Shown here: positions 8,766-18,086 of the stretch, piece by piece | Numbering within the stretch: the stretch's first letter is position 1 | How the letters are laid out: each line of letters begins with the position of its first letter | Source: Acetobacteraceae bacterium | GTDB lineage: Bacteria > Pseudomonadota > Alphaproteobacteria > Acetobacterales > Acetobacteraceae | Length of the DNA stretch: 57,082 bases | Assembly: GCA_025360065.1 (NCBI GenBank) | Contig: JANYCX010000252.1 | Span: forward strand, 1 to 57,082 | Direction of reading: 5' to 3' | Made by a program: the position numbers and the translations under genes | The notes under the pieces: model-generated | Told to the model about the DNA's origin: nothing | The model's database searches: none | Seen by the model: the letters and a program-made list of their open reading frames with translations, nothing else

Positions 8766-11700
8766 TCAATGAAAATTCCGGCTGACAGTGCGAAGCTCGC
8801 GGTCCCCAACACTGTGTAATAATGTGTCCAGATTAAACAATTCATCGACCACCACATGCACCACCTCGCCCTCGCGCTGCACCCGGCCCGAAACGGCGAG
8901 CATGGCGCTTGTCAGGATCAGCCGGCGCTGGCGTTCGAAGACGTCTGGCCACACCACCAGATTGGCGATGCCGGTTTCGTCTTCGATGGTGATGAACAGC
9001 ACCCCCTTCGCCGATCCCGGTCGTTGCCGCACCAGCACCAGCCCGGAAATGGTCAGCTTTGCGCCATCACGCGCGCGCAGGGTTTGCGCACATGGCACGA
9101 TGCGTTGGGCGGCGAGGTCAGCGCGCAGGAAGCTCACCGGATGGGCGCGCAGGCTGAGGCCGGTGGTGGCGTAATCCTCGACCACCTCGCCCCCATCGGT
9201 CATCGGGCGCAGCACCACGGCCGGTTCGATCTGCGGGGCAAATAATGGCAGAATTTCGTGATCGAGCGCCCGGATTGCCCAGATCGCCGCCCGCCGTGAC
9301 AGGCCGAGCCCGGCGAAGGCGTCGGCGTTGGCAAGGTGTTCCAACGCGGCGAGCTTGACCCCGGCGCGGCGCCATAAATCGTCGATGCTGGCAAACCGCG
9401 CGTCCCCCCGGGCGGCGATCATCGCGGCACCATCGGCGTTGGCCAAGCCATGCACCAGGCAAAACCCGAGCCGCACCGCAAGGTCAGGCTCCAGGGTGCA
9501 ATCCCAGCGTGATGCGTTGACATCGACCGGACGCACCACCACCCCATGCGCCCGGGCATCCGCCACCAGCTGCGCCGGCGCATAGAATCCCATTGGCTGG
9601 GCATTGAGAATGGCGGCGAGGAACACCTCCGGATGCCAGTTTTTCATCCAGCAGCTGGCATAGACAATCAGCGCGAACGATGCCGCGTGGCTTTCCGGGA
9701 AGCCATAGGACCCGAAGCCTTCAATCTGGGCGAAGGTGCGTTCGGCGAAGACTTGTGTGTAGCCACGCGCGACCATGCCGCGCACCATCTTGTCGCGAAA
9801 CGGGGCAACGCCGCCAGTGAGTTTGAAGGTCGCCATGGCGCGCCGCAGTTGGTCGGCCTCGGACGGGGTGAAGCCGGCGCACACGATTGCCACCCGCATC
9901 GCCTGTTCCTGGAACAGCGGCACGCCAAGGGTTTTGCCGAGCACGGCGGCCAATTCCGGGTTGGGAAATTCCACCCGTTCGCGGCCTTCACGCCGGCGCA
10001 GATAGGGATGCACCATGTCGCCCTGGATCGGGCCGGGGCGAACGATGGCGACCTCGATCACCAGATCGTAGAAACACGCGGGCTTTAAGCGCGGCAACAT
10101 CGCCATCTGGGCGCGCGACTCGATCTGGAACACCCCCACCGTGTCGGCCTTCTGGATCATCTTATAGGTGGCTTTGTCCTCGGCGGGGATAGTGGCAAGG
10201 TCGAGCCGGATGCCCTTGTGATCGGCCAGCAGATCAAAAGCCCGCCGCATGCAGCCCAGCATACCAAGGCCGAGCACATCGACCTTCATGAATTTCAGCG
10301 CGTCGATATCGTCCTTGTCCCATTCGATAATGGCGCGATCCTGCATCGCTGCCGGCTCGATTGGCACCAGTTCGTCCAGCCGGTCCTGGGTCAGCACAAA
10401 TCCGCCGGGATGCTGGGATAAATGCCGCGGCGTGCCGATCAGCTGCCGCGCGAGATCGAGCGCAAGCTGCAAGCGACGGTCTTCGAGATTGAGGTTCAGA
10501 TCGGCGGCGTGGCTTTCATTCACCCCATCCTCGCCCCAATGCCAGACCTGTTCGGCAAGCGCCTTGGTGATGTCCTCGGTCAGGCCCAATGCGCGGCCAA
10601 CCTCGCGCATCGCCCCCCGGGCGCGATAGCGGATCACCGTCGCGCACAACGCCGCCCGCTCGCGGCCATAGGTTTGGTAGATCCACTGAATGACCTCCTC
10701 GCGCCGTTCATGCTCGAAATCCACATCGATATCGGGCGGTTCGCGGCGTTCCTGCGACACGAAGCGCTCGAACAGCAGATCATGGCGTTCGGGATCGATC
10801 GAGGTGATGCCGAGCACGTAGCACACCGCCGAATTGGCCGCCGAACCGCGCCCCTGGCATAAAATCCCCTGGCTGCGGGCGAAACGGACAATAGCATCCA
10901 CGGTCAGGAAATAGGGTTCGTATTCAAGGGTCTCGATCAGCTTCAGTTCGTGCAGCAAGGCGGCCTGGGTCTTGGCGGGAATGCCATTGGGATAGCGTTC
11001 CGCCGCCCCCAGCCAGGTGCGGCGGGCGAGTTCCTGTAACGGGGTGACGCCAGGGGTGGCAACTTCGTTGGGGTATTGGTAGCGCAATTCCCCGAGCGAG
11101 AACCGGCAGCGATCGGCGATTGCGACTGATCGGGCGATGGCATTCGGCCAGCGCGCGAAGAGCCGCGCCATTTCGGACGGTGCTTTCAAATGCCGGTCGG
11201 CGTTGCGTTCGCGTCGGAAGCCCAATGCGTCGATGGTGCAGCCTTCGCGGATGCAGGTCACCACGTCCTGCAGGATGCGGCGATCCGGCGCGTGGAACAG
11301 TGCGTCATTGGTGGCAACAATGGCGACCCGCGCTTGGGCCGCCAGACTGGCCAGATCGTGCAGGCGCAGCGCATCGCCAGGACGCCGCCGCAAGGTCAAT
11401 GCCAGCGACGCACGTTCGCCAAAAATGTCACCGAGGCGGCGCAAATTTCTGGTGCATGCCGTGTCAGGAACCAGAATCGCCATCAGGTCATCCGCATGGG
11501 CCGCGACATCGTCCCAATCCAAGGTGCACCCGCCCTTGCCGGCGCGTGACTTGCCCAAAGTCAGCAAGCGGCACAGCCGCGCGTAGCTGGCGCGATCGGT
11601 CGGGTAAACCAGCAAAACCGCGCCGCACACCAGATCAAGCCGGCAGCCGATGATGGCGCGGATGCCCGCCGCCTCGGCTGCCAAATGCGCCCGCACGCTG

Positions 11701-11843
11701 CCGGCGAGCGATGCCCGGTCGGTGATCGCCAGCGCGTTCAGGCCAAGGGCTGCTGCGGTTGCAAATAATTCATCGCAGCTTGATGCGCCGCGCAGAAAGG
11801 AGAAATGCGAGGCGGCTTGAAGCTCGGCATAAGCCGGTTTCAT
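8766..11843 (-). CDS. dnaE2: Error-prone DNA polymerase (DnaE2/ImuC)
   Basis: A 1025-residue C-family DNA polymerase alpha subunit of the damage-inducible type. An N-terminal PHP domain ([20 protein letters not shown] onward) is followed by the polymerase core with [14 protein letters not shown] near residue 331, the catalytic aspartates in [11 protein letters not shown] near residues 366-373, and an OB-fold region near 930-1010 ([20 protein letters not shown]). [13 protein letters not shown] and LRYQYPNE point to DnaE2 rather than DnaE1. It normally works with ImuA and ImuB in SOS mutagenesis, but neither gene is within this window. ATG 11843 is chosen because it starts at the conserved N-terminus and lies just below a LexA-type box; the longer frame to 11924 would run through that box. 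parE lies 92 bases upstream on the same strand. Confidence 0.95.
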   Translation of the reverse strand: MKPAYAELQAASHFSFLRGASSCDELFATAAALGLNALAITDRASLAGSVRAHLAAEAAGIRAIIGCRLDLVCGAVLLVYPTDRASYARLCRLLTLGKSRAGKGGCTLDWDDVAAHADDLMAILVPDTACTRNLRRLGDIFGERASLALTLRRRPGDALRLHDLASLAAQARVAIVATNDALFHAPDRRILQDVVTCIREGCTIDALGFRRERNADRHLKAPSEMARLFARWPNAIARSVAIADRCRFSLGELRYQYPNEVATPGVTPLQELARRTWLGAAERYPNGIPAKTQAALLHELKLIETLEYEPYFLTVDAIVRFARSQGILCQGRGSAANSAVCYVLGITSIDPERHDLLFERFVSQERREPPDIDVDFEHERREEVIQWIYQTYGRERAALCATVIRYRARGAMREVGRALGLTEDITKALAEQVWHWGEDGVNESHAADLNLNLEDRRLQLALDLARQLIGTPRHLSQHPGGFVLTQDRLDELVPIEPAAMQDRAIIEWDKDDIDALKFMKVDVLGLGMLGCMRRAFDLLADHKGIRLDLATIPAEDKATYKMIQKADTVGVFQIESRAQMAMLPRLKPACFYDLVIEVAIVRPGPIQGDMVHPYLRRREGRERVEFPNPELAAVLGKTLGVPLFQEQAMRVAIVCAGFTPSEADQLRRAMATFKLTGGVAPFRDKMVRGMVARGYTQVFAERTFAQIEGFGSYGFPESHAASFALIVYASCWMKNWHPEVFLAAILNAQPMGFYAPAQLVADARAHGVVVRPVDVNASRWDCTLEPDLAVRLGFCLVHGLANADGAAMIAARGDARFASIDDLWRRAGVKLAALEHLANADAFAGLGLSRRAAIWAIRALDHEILPLFAPQIEPAVVLRPMTDGGEVVEDYATTGLSLRAHPVSFLRADLAAQRIVPCAQTLRARDGAKLTISGLVLVRQRPGSAKGVLFITIEDETGIANLVVWPDVFERQRRLILTSAMLAVSGRVQREGEVVHVVVDELFNLDTLLHSVGDRELRTVSRNFH

Positions 11844-11857
11844 GCGGGTTCTCTTTA

Positions 11858-11872
11858 GAACAAAAAGAGAAC
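11858..11872 (-). promoter_or_regulatory. LexA-type SOS box upstream of dnaE2
   Basis: GAAC, seven bases, GAAC on the plus strand, which is GTTC-N7-GTTC read in the direction of dnaE2. This direct-repeat form is the established LexA operator of alphaproteobacteria. It ends 15 bases before the dnaE2 ATG at 11843. A weak promoter reading on the minus strand (TTGCCT at 11893-11898, TATATG at 11872-11877, 15-base spacer) would put the box across or just after the -10, where a repressor would block initiation. The spacing and location make this a strong call; LexA itself is not in the window. Confidence 0.85.
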
Positions 11873-11935
11873 ATATAGTGTCACGCAGGCTTAGGCAAGG
11901 TCCTTCTTTGCTTTCAAAGCGCACACGACGCTTGC

Positions 11936-13909
11936 TTAAATATCCACTTCCGCCACCAGCTTGGCGTTCTCCTGAATGAACTGAAACCGCAGCTCCGGCC
12001 GCCGTCCCATCAGGCTTTCCACCAGATCATTGGTCCGCGCCCGTTCATCTGACGGCGTCATCATTTTCAACAGCGTGCGCTTTTTTGGATCCATCGTGGT
12101 TTCCTTCAGCACCGCGGCCGGCATTTCGCCCAAGCCCTTGAAGCGGCTGACATCGATCTTGGCGTTGGGTTTGAATAACGCCCGCTTTTTCACCAGATCG
12201 TTATCATCCATCGCGTAAACTGACTTCGCCCCCTGAACCAACCGGTACAACGGCGGCTGGGCAAGATACAGATGCCCGGCGCGCACCAGCTCCGGCAGTT
12301 CACGGTAGAAAAACGTCATCAGCAGGGATGCGATATGGGCGCCGTCCACGTCAGCGTCGGTCATCACGATAATCCGGCCATAGCGCAGCCTTGTGCGGTC
12401 AAACCGGTCGCCGACGCCGCAGCCGAGTGCTTCGATCAGGTCCTTAAGTTCCTGATTTTGTCGTAGTTTTTCGGTCGAGGCACTCGCGACGTTCAGAATT
12501 TTACCACGCAATGGCAGCACCGCCTGGGTCGCCCGGTCACGCGCCTGTTTGGCCGATCCGCCGGCGCTGTCGCCTTCGACGAGGAACAGCTCGGTGCGGG
12601 CAGCGTCTTCGACGGAACAATCAGCAAGCTTGCCGGGCAGGCGCAGACGCCGAGTCGCGGTCTTGCGTGGGGTGTCCTTCAATTCCTTGCGGCGAATGCG
12701 TTCCTCGGCGCGCTCGATAACGAAGCTCAGCAGATTATCGGCAAGCGTTGGATCGCCCGCGAGGAAATGGTCGAACCGGTCCCGCAGTGCCTGTTCCACC
12801 AGCTTGGCGGCTTCGGGGGAGGTCAGCTTTTCCTTGGTCTGACCCTGAAATTGCGGATCGCGCAGAAAGACCGATAATTTGGCGACAAGTCCGGTGGCGA
12901 CATCGTCGGCGACCACCGAATTGGCGCGCTTGTTGCCGCGATGCTCGCCCCAGCCGCGCAACCCGCGCAGCAAGGCATTGCGAAATCCGGTTTCATGGGT
13001 GCCGCCTTGCGCGGTCGGCACGGTGTTGGCGTAGCTATGCAGGAACCCGTCGCCTTGTTCGAGCCAGGCCACCGCCCATTCCAGCCGACCCGCCGGGCGG
13101 CCATCGGCCGCCGTCGCCAGATCGCCCTCGCCGGACCACGGGGTGGCGACCAGTGCGGCCCCGCCAATATCGGCTTCGAGCGAGTCGCGCAGACCGCCGG
13201 GGAAATGCAGCACCGCCTGGGCGGGGGTGTCGTCCCGGATCAGTTCCGGCGCGCAGGACCAGCGGATTTGCACCCCGCGAAACAGATAGGCCTTCGATCG
13301 GCACAGCCGATACAGGCGCGCGGCGATAAATGGCAGCTTACCGAAAATCTGTTCATCGGGATGAAACCGGATTTGCGTGCCGCGCCGGTTCTGAATTGCG
13401 CCGGCATTGACCAGCTTGGTGGTCGGCTTGCCACGCGCGTAGCTCTGTTTCCACAGCACCCGGTCACGCGCGACCTCAACCTCCATCACATCGGACAACG
13501 CATTGACAACCGACGACCCCACGCCGTGCAGGCCGCCCGACGTATCATAGGCCTTGCCGCTGAACTTGCCGCCCGAATGCAAGGTGGTGAGAATAACCTC
13601 CAACGCACTGAGGTTCTTGAATTTAGGATGCGGATCAACCGGAATGCCGCGCCCATTGTCGCGCACAACCAGCCAGTTGCCGGCTTCAAGCGACATCTCG
13701 ATGGTGCTGGCATGGCCGGCAACCGCCTCATCCATCGCGTTATCAAGAACCTCGGCGGCGAGGTGATGCAAGGCCGCTTCATCAGTGCCGCCAATATACA
13801 TGCCGGGCCGACGGCGTACGGGTTCAAGCCCCTCAAGGACCTCAATATCCTTGGCGGTATAGTCGTTACCAGTCGCATCGGCTTTGGCGCCACCGAAAAG
13901 ATCGTTCAT
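11936..13909 (-). CDS. parE: DNA topoisomerase IV subunit B
   Basis: A 657-residue type IIA topoisomerase ATPase subunit that pairs with ParC to decatenate chromosomes. The GHKL ATPase domain shows [23 protein letters not shown] and [15 protein letters not shown]. The TOPRIM domain shows [17 protein letters not shown] and the metal-binding [10 protein letters not shown]. The C-terminus [20 protein letters not shown] is typical. The short ParE-type transducer region and the N-terminus ([20 protein letters not shown]) favour ParE over GyrB. ATG 13909 starts at MNDLFGG; the longer frame adds 13 residues without support. parC is outside the window. Confidence 0.95.
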   Translation of the reverse strand: MNDLFGGAKADATGNDYTAKDIEVLEGLEPVRRRPGMYIGGTDEAALHHLAAEVLDNAMDEAVAGHASTIEMSLEAGNWLVVRDNGRGIPVDPHPKFKNLSALEVILTTLHSGGKFSGKAYDTSGGLHGVGSSVVNALSDVMEVEVARDRVLWKQSYARGKPTTKLVNAGAIQNRRGTQIRFHPDEQIFGKLPFIAARLYRLCRSKAYLFRGVQIRWSCAPELIRDDTPAQAVLHFPGGLRDSLEADIGGAALVATPWSGEGDLATAADGRPAGRLEWAVAWLEQGDGFLHSYANTVPTAQGGTHETGFRNALLRGLRGWGEHRGNKRANSVVADDVATGLVAKLSVFLRDPQFQGQTKEKLTSPEAAKLVEQALRDRFDHFLAGDPTLADNLLSFVIERAEERIRRKELKDTPRKTATRRLRLPGKLADCSVEDAARTELFLVEGDSAGGSAKQARDRATQAVLPLRGKILNVASASTEKLRQNQELKDLIEALGCGVGDRFDRTRLRYGRIIVMTDADVDGAHIASLLMTFFYRELPELVRAGHLYLAQPPLYRLVQGAKSVYAMDDNDLVKKRALFKPNAKIDVSRFKGLGEMPAAVLKETTMDPKKRTLLKMMTPSDERARTNDLVESLMGRRPELRFQFIQENAKLVAEVDI

Positions 13910-13963
13910 GCTGTGTTCCCGTTCTGGAGGGGACTTTAGCCAAAGCAACCCCTTCGCTGCAAC

Positions 13964-15586
13964 CTAGTTCAGGCCCGGCCGGTCCGGCAGCCGATGCGGG
14001 GCGACGGCAATAAATCGGCTCGGCGCAATCGGCGTGCCAATATGCAACGCCATCGCCTGCGCCAGCACCGCGCGATCGGCGCCGCTGAGGCGGGTTGCCT
14101 CGCGCAAATGGTCGGTCCAGTTTTCCACCGTCCACACCTCGACCCAGCCATCGGCATGGGCGATGTCCTCGTAAAGCTGCCAGCCGACCGCGCCGGCGCG
14201 GCTCCTGACATCACGCACCTCGACCATCGCGGCGAGGAATTTATCGGTGTTGACGATATCAATGCGGTAGCGCTGCCATTCCATCACCCGGTTGCGCGCA
14301 GTACTCACCAGCCCGATCAGTTCGGGATCAACAGCCTCAGGCGCAGGGGGGGCGTCGCGCGGCATGGGGGAGATTGTCGTCGATTCGGTGTCGATATTGG
14401 CGCCGCGGGCGAGCACTGACAGCGCCACCCCGGTGGCCGCCGCGGCCAGCATGGCGTGCGACAGGCCAATCTGGGTCCCAAGCCAGCCCCAGAACAAAGT
14501 GCCGACGATCATCGCGAAATTGAAGCCGAGCTGATAGATCGCCAATGCCCGTGACCGCACCCAGGGTGGTGCGGCCATCTGGGCGGCCCCTTGCGCCACC
14601 GAGGCCGCCGCCACCCAGCCGATGCCGAACAGCACCATGCCCAAAGCCGCCACCAGCCAATGCTGGGCAATGCCGACCAGCGCCATGCCGAGGCAGCTGA
14701 CAATCCCCGAGCCGAACACCGTATTGCCGCGCGAAAGCCGGAGGCGGATTTGCGGCAGCAGCAGGCCCGCCGTCACCCCGCCAGCGCCCATCAGGCCAAG
14801 CAGCAAGCCGTAAGTGCCGGCTTCCATGTGCAATTGCTGTTTGACGATCAGCGGCAGCACTGCCCATGGCGCGGCGGCGGCAAAGAAAAAGCACCCGGTA
14901 CGGATCATCGCCGCCTGCATCACAGGGGTGTGGCGCACAAAGCGCACCCCAGCCCGCATCGCAGATACCAAATGCTCGCGCGGCAGACTTGGACTGCGCG
15001 GTCGGCGATGCCAGCTCATTAAAGCTATGATCACAGCCAGATAGCTCAGTGCATTGAGCCCGAAGGCGAGCGCCGGTCCGCCCATCAGCACCAGCACCCC
15101 AGCCAATGCCGGCCCAACCGCGCGGGCCAGATTAAAGCCGATGCCGTTGAGGGTGATTGCCTGCACCAGATCGCGGCGCGGCACTGCTTCGGCCATCACC
15201 GAGCCCCAGGCCGGGTTGTTCATCGCCTGGCCCAACCCGATGGCAAAAGTGAAGCCCAGCAGCAACACCGCATCCGTCAACCCGGCATAGGTCAGCAATG
15301 CCAAACCCCCAGCAGCGGCGAGCATCCAGCCCTGGGTGATCATGATGAACAACCGACGATCGACGATATCGGCGAGCGCGCCTGCCGGCAGGGCCAGCAG
15401 CAACATCGGCAGGATGGTGGCCAGCTGCACCATGCTGACTGTCAACGCATCGGGCGCCAGCGTGGTCATCAACCAACCCGCACCGGTATTCTGCAGCCAT
15501 ACGCCCATCGAGACCACCAGATTGGTCGTCCACAGCAGGCGAAACAGCTTGTGTCGCAGGGGGGCTACGGCGGCGGGAAGTTTCAT
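13964..15586 (-). CDS. MFS exporter with C-terminal ABM-like domain (MFS_3 family)
   Basis: A 540-residue major facilitator of the MFS_3 (EntS-like, transmembrane secretion effector) group. About 12 hydrophobic segments fill residues 15-410, beginning HKLFRLLWTTNLVVSMGVWL, with the loop motif ALADIVDRRLFIM between segments 2 and 3. After a proline/alanine linker, residues about 430-530 form a soluble region (MEWQRYRIDIVNTDKFLAAM, GWQLYEDIAHADGWVEVWTV) that resembles an antibiotic-monooxygenase-type ferredoxin-like fold, a known add-on of this subfamily. The substrate is unknown; siderophore or macrolide export is the usual guess. Its end lies 54 bases before parE's start on the same strand, so parE could be read from its transcript. 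Confidence 0.88.
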   Translation of the reverse strand: MKLPAAVAPLRHKLFRLLWTTNLVVSMGVWLQNTGAGWLMTTLAPDALTVSMVQLATILPMLLLALPAGALADIVDRRLFIMITQGWMLAAAGGLALLTYAGLTDAVLLLGFTFAIGLGQAMNNPAWGSVMAEAVPRRDLVQAITLNGIGFNLARAVGPALAGVLVLMGGPALAFGLNALSYLAVIIALMSWHRRPRSPSLPREHLVSAMRAGVRFVRHTPVMQAAMIRTGCFFFAAAAPWAVLPLIVKQQLHMEAGTYGLLLGLMGAGGVTAGLLLPQIRLRLSRGNTVFGSGIVSCLGMALVGIAQHWLVAALGMVLFGIGWVAAASVAQGAAQMAAPPWVRSRALAIYQLGFNFAMIVGTLFWGWLGTQIGLSHAMLAAAATGVALSVLARGANIDTESTTISPMPRDAPPAPEAVDPELIGLVSTARNRVMEWQRYRIDIVNTDKFLAAMVEVRDVRSRAGAVGWQLYEDIAHADGWVEVWTVENWTDHLREATRLSGADRAVLAQAMALHIGTPIAPSRFIAVAPHRLPDRPGLN

Positions 15587-15664
15587 CGCCGCATCCTTGC
15601 CTGAACCCGCGGCAGGCGCATAGCGCGATCTGGTATCACCCGCCCGTGGGCAGGCCGATCACGC

Positions 15665-15847
15665 CTAGCGCGGGGTGATCTTACGCAGAGCTTCAACGAG
15701 GTTTTTGATCTCGGATTGCGGTATCATCAGATCCAGCACGTCTTCAGCCTTGCCTTCCGCGTCAAGCTGCGCGAACGCGATCCGCAACACACCGTTGTGC
15801 AGCCCAATGCTGCGGGCGATATCAGCGAATACGCGGGCTTTCGACAT
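15665..15847 (-). CDS. Small conserved-looking protein of unknown function (60 aa)
   Basis: A 60-residue charged protein with no membrane segment. The sequence is balanced and structured (VFADIARSIGLHNGVLRIAF, IKNLVEALRKITP) and looks like a beta-hairpin followed by a C-terminal helix. A GGAG lies 8 bases before the ATG. Codon use matches the surrounding genes and neighbouring frames are not better. An AT-rich spacer of 144 bases lies upstream (15848-15991), which may hold its promoter. I do not recognise the family; it is unlikely to be an artefact but I can assign no function. Confidence 0.7.
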   Translation of the reverse strand: MSKARVFADIARSIGLHNGVLRIAFAQLDAEGKAEDVLDLMIPQSEIKNLVEALRKITPR

Positions 15848-15991
15848 TTTGTTGCTCCGGATTTTGAATGTGCTTCGCTGTCTAACGAACGCTCTGAACC
15901 TTGTATATCCCTCTCAAAAAAAATTCCTTGAATTTTGGTAATTTATTGTTTCTCGGAAAATGCTCGATGTGGCCTACGCCGCAGCTATAAA

Positions 15992-16786
15992 CTAACGCCC
16001 CAGAAATACCGGCCGCCGCTTCTCATTGAAGGCCGAAACACCTTCGCGCCGGTCATCGGTTGGCGGCAATCGGTTATAGGCTTCGATTTCGAACATCAAT
16101 CCGCTGGCGAGGTCGGTTTGCATCCCGACATTCACCGATTGCTTGATCTGGCGCACCGATAACGGCGCGTTGCCGGCAATCCGTAGCGCCGTATCAAGCA
16201 CCGCCGGCAGCAATCCCTCCGGCGTGCAAACCTCATTCACCACGCCCCATTCCAACGCCTGCGCGGCGCTAAACGGGCGCCCGGTGAGCAGAATTTCCTT
16301 GGCCCGGCGAATGCCGGCGGCGCGCGGCATGTTCTGGGTGCCACCGGCGCCCGGCATGATCCCGAGCGTCACCTCGGTTAGCGCGAAGCGGGCATTTTCG
16401 GACGCATAGGCAAAATCGCAACACAACGCCATTTCGCAGCCGCCGCCATAGGCCGCGCCGTTGATCGCCCCGATCACCGGGATCGGGCAGGCGATCATCG
16501 CGCGCACCTGGCGCTCGAAGATCAAATGCTGGGCCTGCCATTGCGCGTCCGTCATGCCCTGCCGCTGCTTGAGATCTCCGCCGGCGCAAAAGGCGCGGTC
16601 GCCCGCCCCGGTCAGAATGATGCAGCGATAGGCGCTGGGGTCGGCGCATAACCCGTCAAACACCGTTAGCATATCCAACCCCATCTGGGTATTCATCGCA
16701 TTCATGACAACCGGTCGGTTCAACGTCACCTGCAAGACATGCTCGGCCGGTTCGCTCAGCAGCAGGGTTTCATAGGTCGCTTGCAT
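15992..16786 (-). CDS. Enoyl-CoA hydratase/isomerase family protein
   Basis: A 264-residue crotonase-fold enzyme that acts on acyl-CoA thioesters in the cytoplasm. The oxyanion-hole segments are present (GDRAFCAGGDLKQR and NGAAYGGGCEMAL), and both glutamates of a hydratase are in place: the one in GGCEM and the one in LTEVTLGIMPGAGGTQ. It is therefore likely to be a true hydratase rather than a degenerate member. It is divergent from a CoA-transferase gene; the 70-base gap holds a small TTAGG/CCTAA inverted repeat (16829-16843), so the two may be co-regulated and act on the same acyl-CoA route. Confidence 0.93.
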   Translation of the reverse strand: MQATYETLLLSEPAEHVLQVTLNRPVVMNAMNTQMGLDMLTVFDGLCADPSAYRCIILTGAGDRAFCAGGDLKQRQGMTDAQWQAQHLIFERQVRAMIACPIPVIGAINGAAYGGGCEMALCCDFAYASENARFALTEVTLGIMPGAGGTQNMPRAAGIRRAKEILLTGRPFSAAQALEWGVVNEVCTPEGLLPAVLDTALRIAGNAPLSVRQIKQSVNVGMQTDLASGLMFEIEAYNRLPPTDDRREGVSAFNEKRRPVFLGR

Positions 16787-16828
16787 GGGCGTGCTCCTGG
16801 TCCGGTTGCTGGCAGACCGCTGTCAGCT

Positions 16829-16843
16829 TAGGAAACGCCTAAA
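16829..16843. promoter_or_regulatory. Inverted repeat between divergent acyl-CoA genes
   Basis: TTAGG, five bases, CCTAA lies between the divergent enoyl-CoA hydratase and CoA-transferase genes, just before the GGGGA ribosome binding site of the latter. It could be an operator, but the arms are only 5 bases and no regulator gene is adjacent. Confidence 0.3.
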
Positions 16844-16856
16844 CCGGGGACGCCAC

Positions 16857-18086
16857 ATGGTCAAACACCGCGCATTCGACACCACCGCCACACCACCGCT
16901 CGCCGATCTGCTGGTGGTCGATCTGTCGCGCCTGGTTGCCGGCAACATGGTCAGCCTGCAACTCGCCGATCACGGTGCCGAGGTCATCAAGATCGAGGAC
17001 CCCACCACCGGCGACCCGCTGCGTGCCTGGCGCACTGACGGCCATTCGCTGCACTGGAAGGTTTATGCCCGCAATAAAAAGAGCCTGGCGCTCGATGTGC
17101 GCAATCCGGATGGGCTGGCCCTGCTTGGCGATCTGATTGCCCGCGCCGATGTGCTGATCGAGAATTTCCGTCCCGGCACGCTCGAAACCATGGGACTTGC
17201 GCCCGCCACGCTCCATGCCCGCAACCCGCGCCTCATCATCGTGCGCATTTCGGGCTTCGGCCAGACCGGCCCCTATCGCACACGACCGGGCTTCGGCACC
17301 TTGGTTGAAGGCATGTCCGGTTTCGCCGCGATGAACGGGTTCGCCGATCGCCCGCCAGTGCTGCCGCCGCTTGCGCTCGCCGACATGATCGCCGGCTTGT
17401 ACGGTGCCTATGCGGTGATGATCGCCCGGCGCGAGGTCGAACGCGGCAATCCTGGTCAGGTGATCGATCTGCCGCTGCTCGATCCGCTCATTTCGATCCT
17501 CGGCCCGCAAGCCGAGATCTGGCGGACATCGGGCCAGTTGCCCGAACGCACCGCCAGCCGGTCCAACACCACCAGCCCGCGCAACGTCTTCCAGACCCGC
17601 GATGGCCGCTACATTGCGATTTCGGCGTCGATCCAGGCAATGGCGGAGCGTTTGCTGCGGCTGATCGGGCGCGAAGACATGATCACCGATCCGCGCTTTG
17701 CCACCAACACTGCCCGGGTTGCCAACGCTGAAGCTTGCGAGGCCCCAATCGCCGCCTTCATCGCGGCGCGCGACTGTGATGACGTGCTGGCGATTTTCGA
17801 CAGAGCCGGCATCACCGCCGCCCCGGTTTACGACATCGACCAACTGGTCGCCGATCCGCATGTTGTCGCCCGTGAAATCCTGGTGGATTTGCCTGATGAC
17901 GATCTCGGCCAGGTGATGATGCACAACGTCGTGCCGCGCCTGTCGGCAACCCCTGGCGCGATCCGCACCCCGGCGCCGCGTTTGGGCCAGCACACACGGG
18001 AAATTCTGGCGATGCTGGGCCAGGATGCCGCCAGCATTGACGCGCTGTTTGCGGCCGGCGCGGTTGCGGGGGAGCCGCCCGTCTAG
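16857..18086 (+). CDS. CaiB/BaiF family CoA-transferase
   Basis: A 409-residue class III CoA-transferase, a paralogue of the gene at 434-1603. The N-terminal LLVVDLSRLVAGNMVSLQL, GAEVIKIEDP and ARNKKSLALDVRNPDG motifs are typical. The likely catalytic Asp is D176 in LALADMIAGLYGAY. The start at 16857 has GGGGA seven bases upstream; the longer frame to 16785 has no support. The enoyl-CoA hydratase is divergent on its left. Its stop overlaps the convergent flavoprotein gene by 4 bases. The substrate is unknown; relatives act on oxalate, carnitine, succinate/mesaconate or bile acids. Confidence 0.92.
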   Translation: MVKHRAFDTTATPPLADLLVVDLSRLVAGNMVSLQLADHGAEVIKIEDPTTGDPLRAWRTDGHSLHWKVYARNKKSLALDVRNPDGLALLGDLIARADVLIENFRPGTLETMGLAPATLHARNPRLIIVRISGFGQTGPYRTRPGFGTLVEGMSGFAAMNGFADRPPVLPPLALADMIAGLYGAYAVMIARREVERGNPGQVIDLPLLDPLISILGPQAEIWRTSGQLPERTASRSNTTSPRNVFQTRDGRYIAISASIQAMAERLLRLIGREDMITDPRFATNTARVANAEACEAPIAAFIAARDCDDVLAIFDRAGITAAPVYDIDQLVADPHVVAREILVDLPDDDLGQVMMHNVVPRLSATPGAIRTPAPRLGQHTREILAMLGQDAASIDALFAAGAVAGEPPV

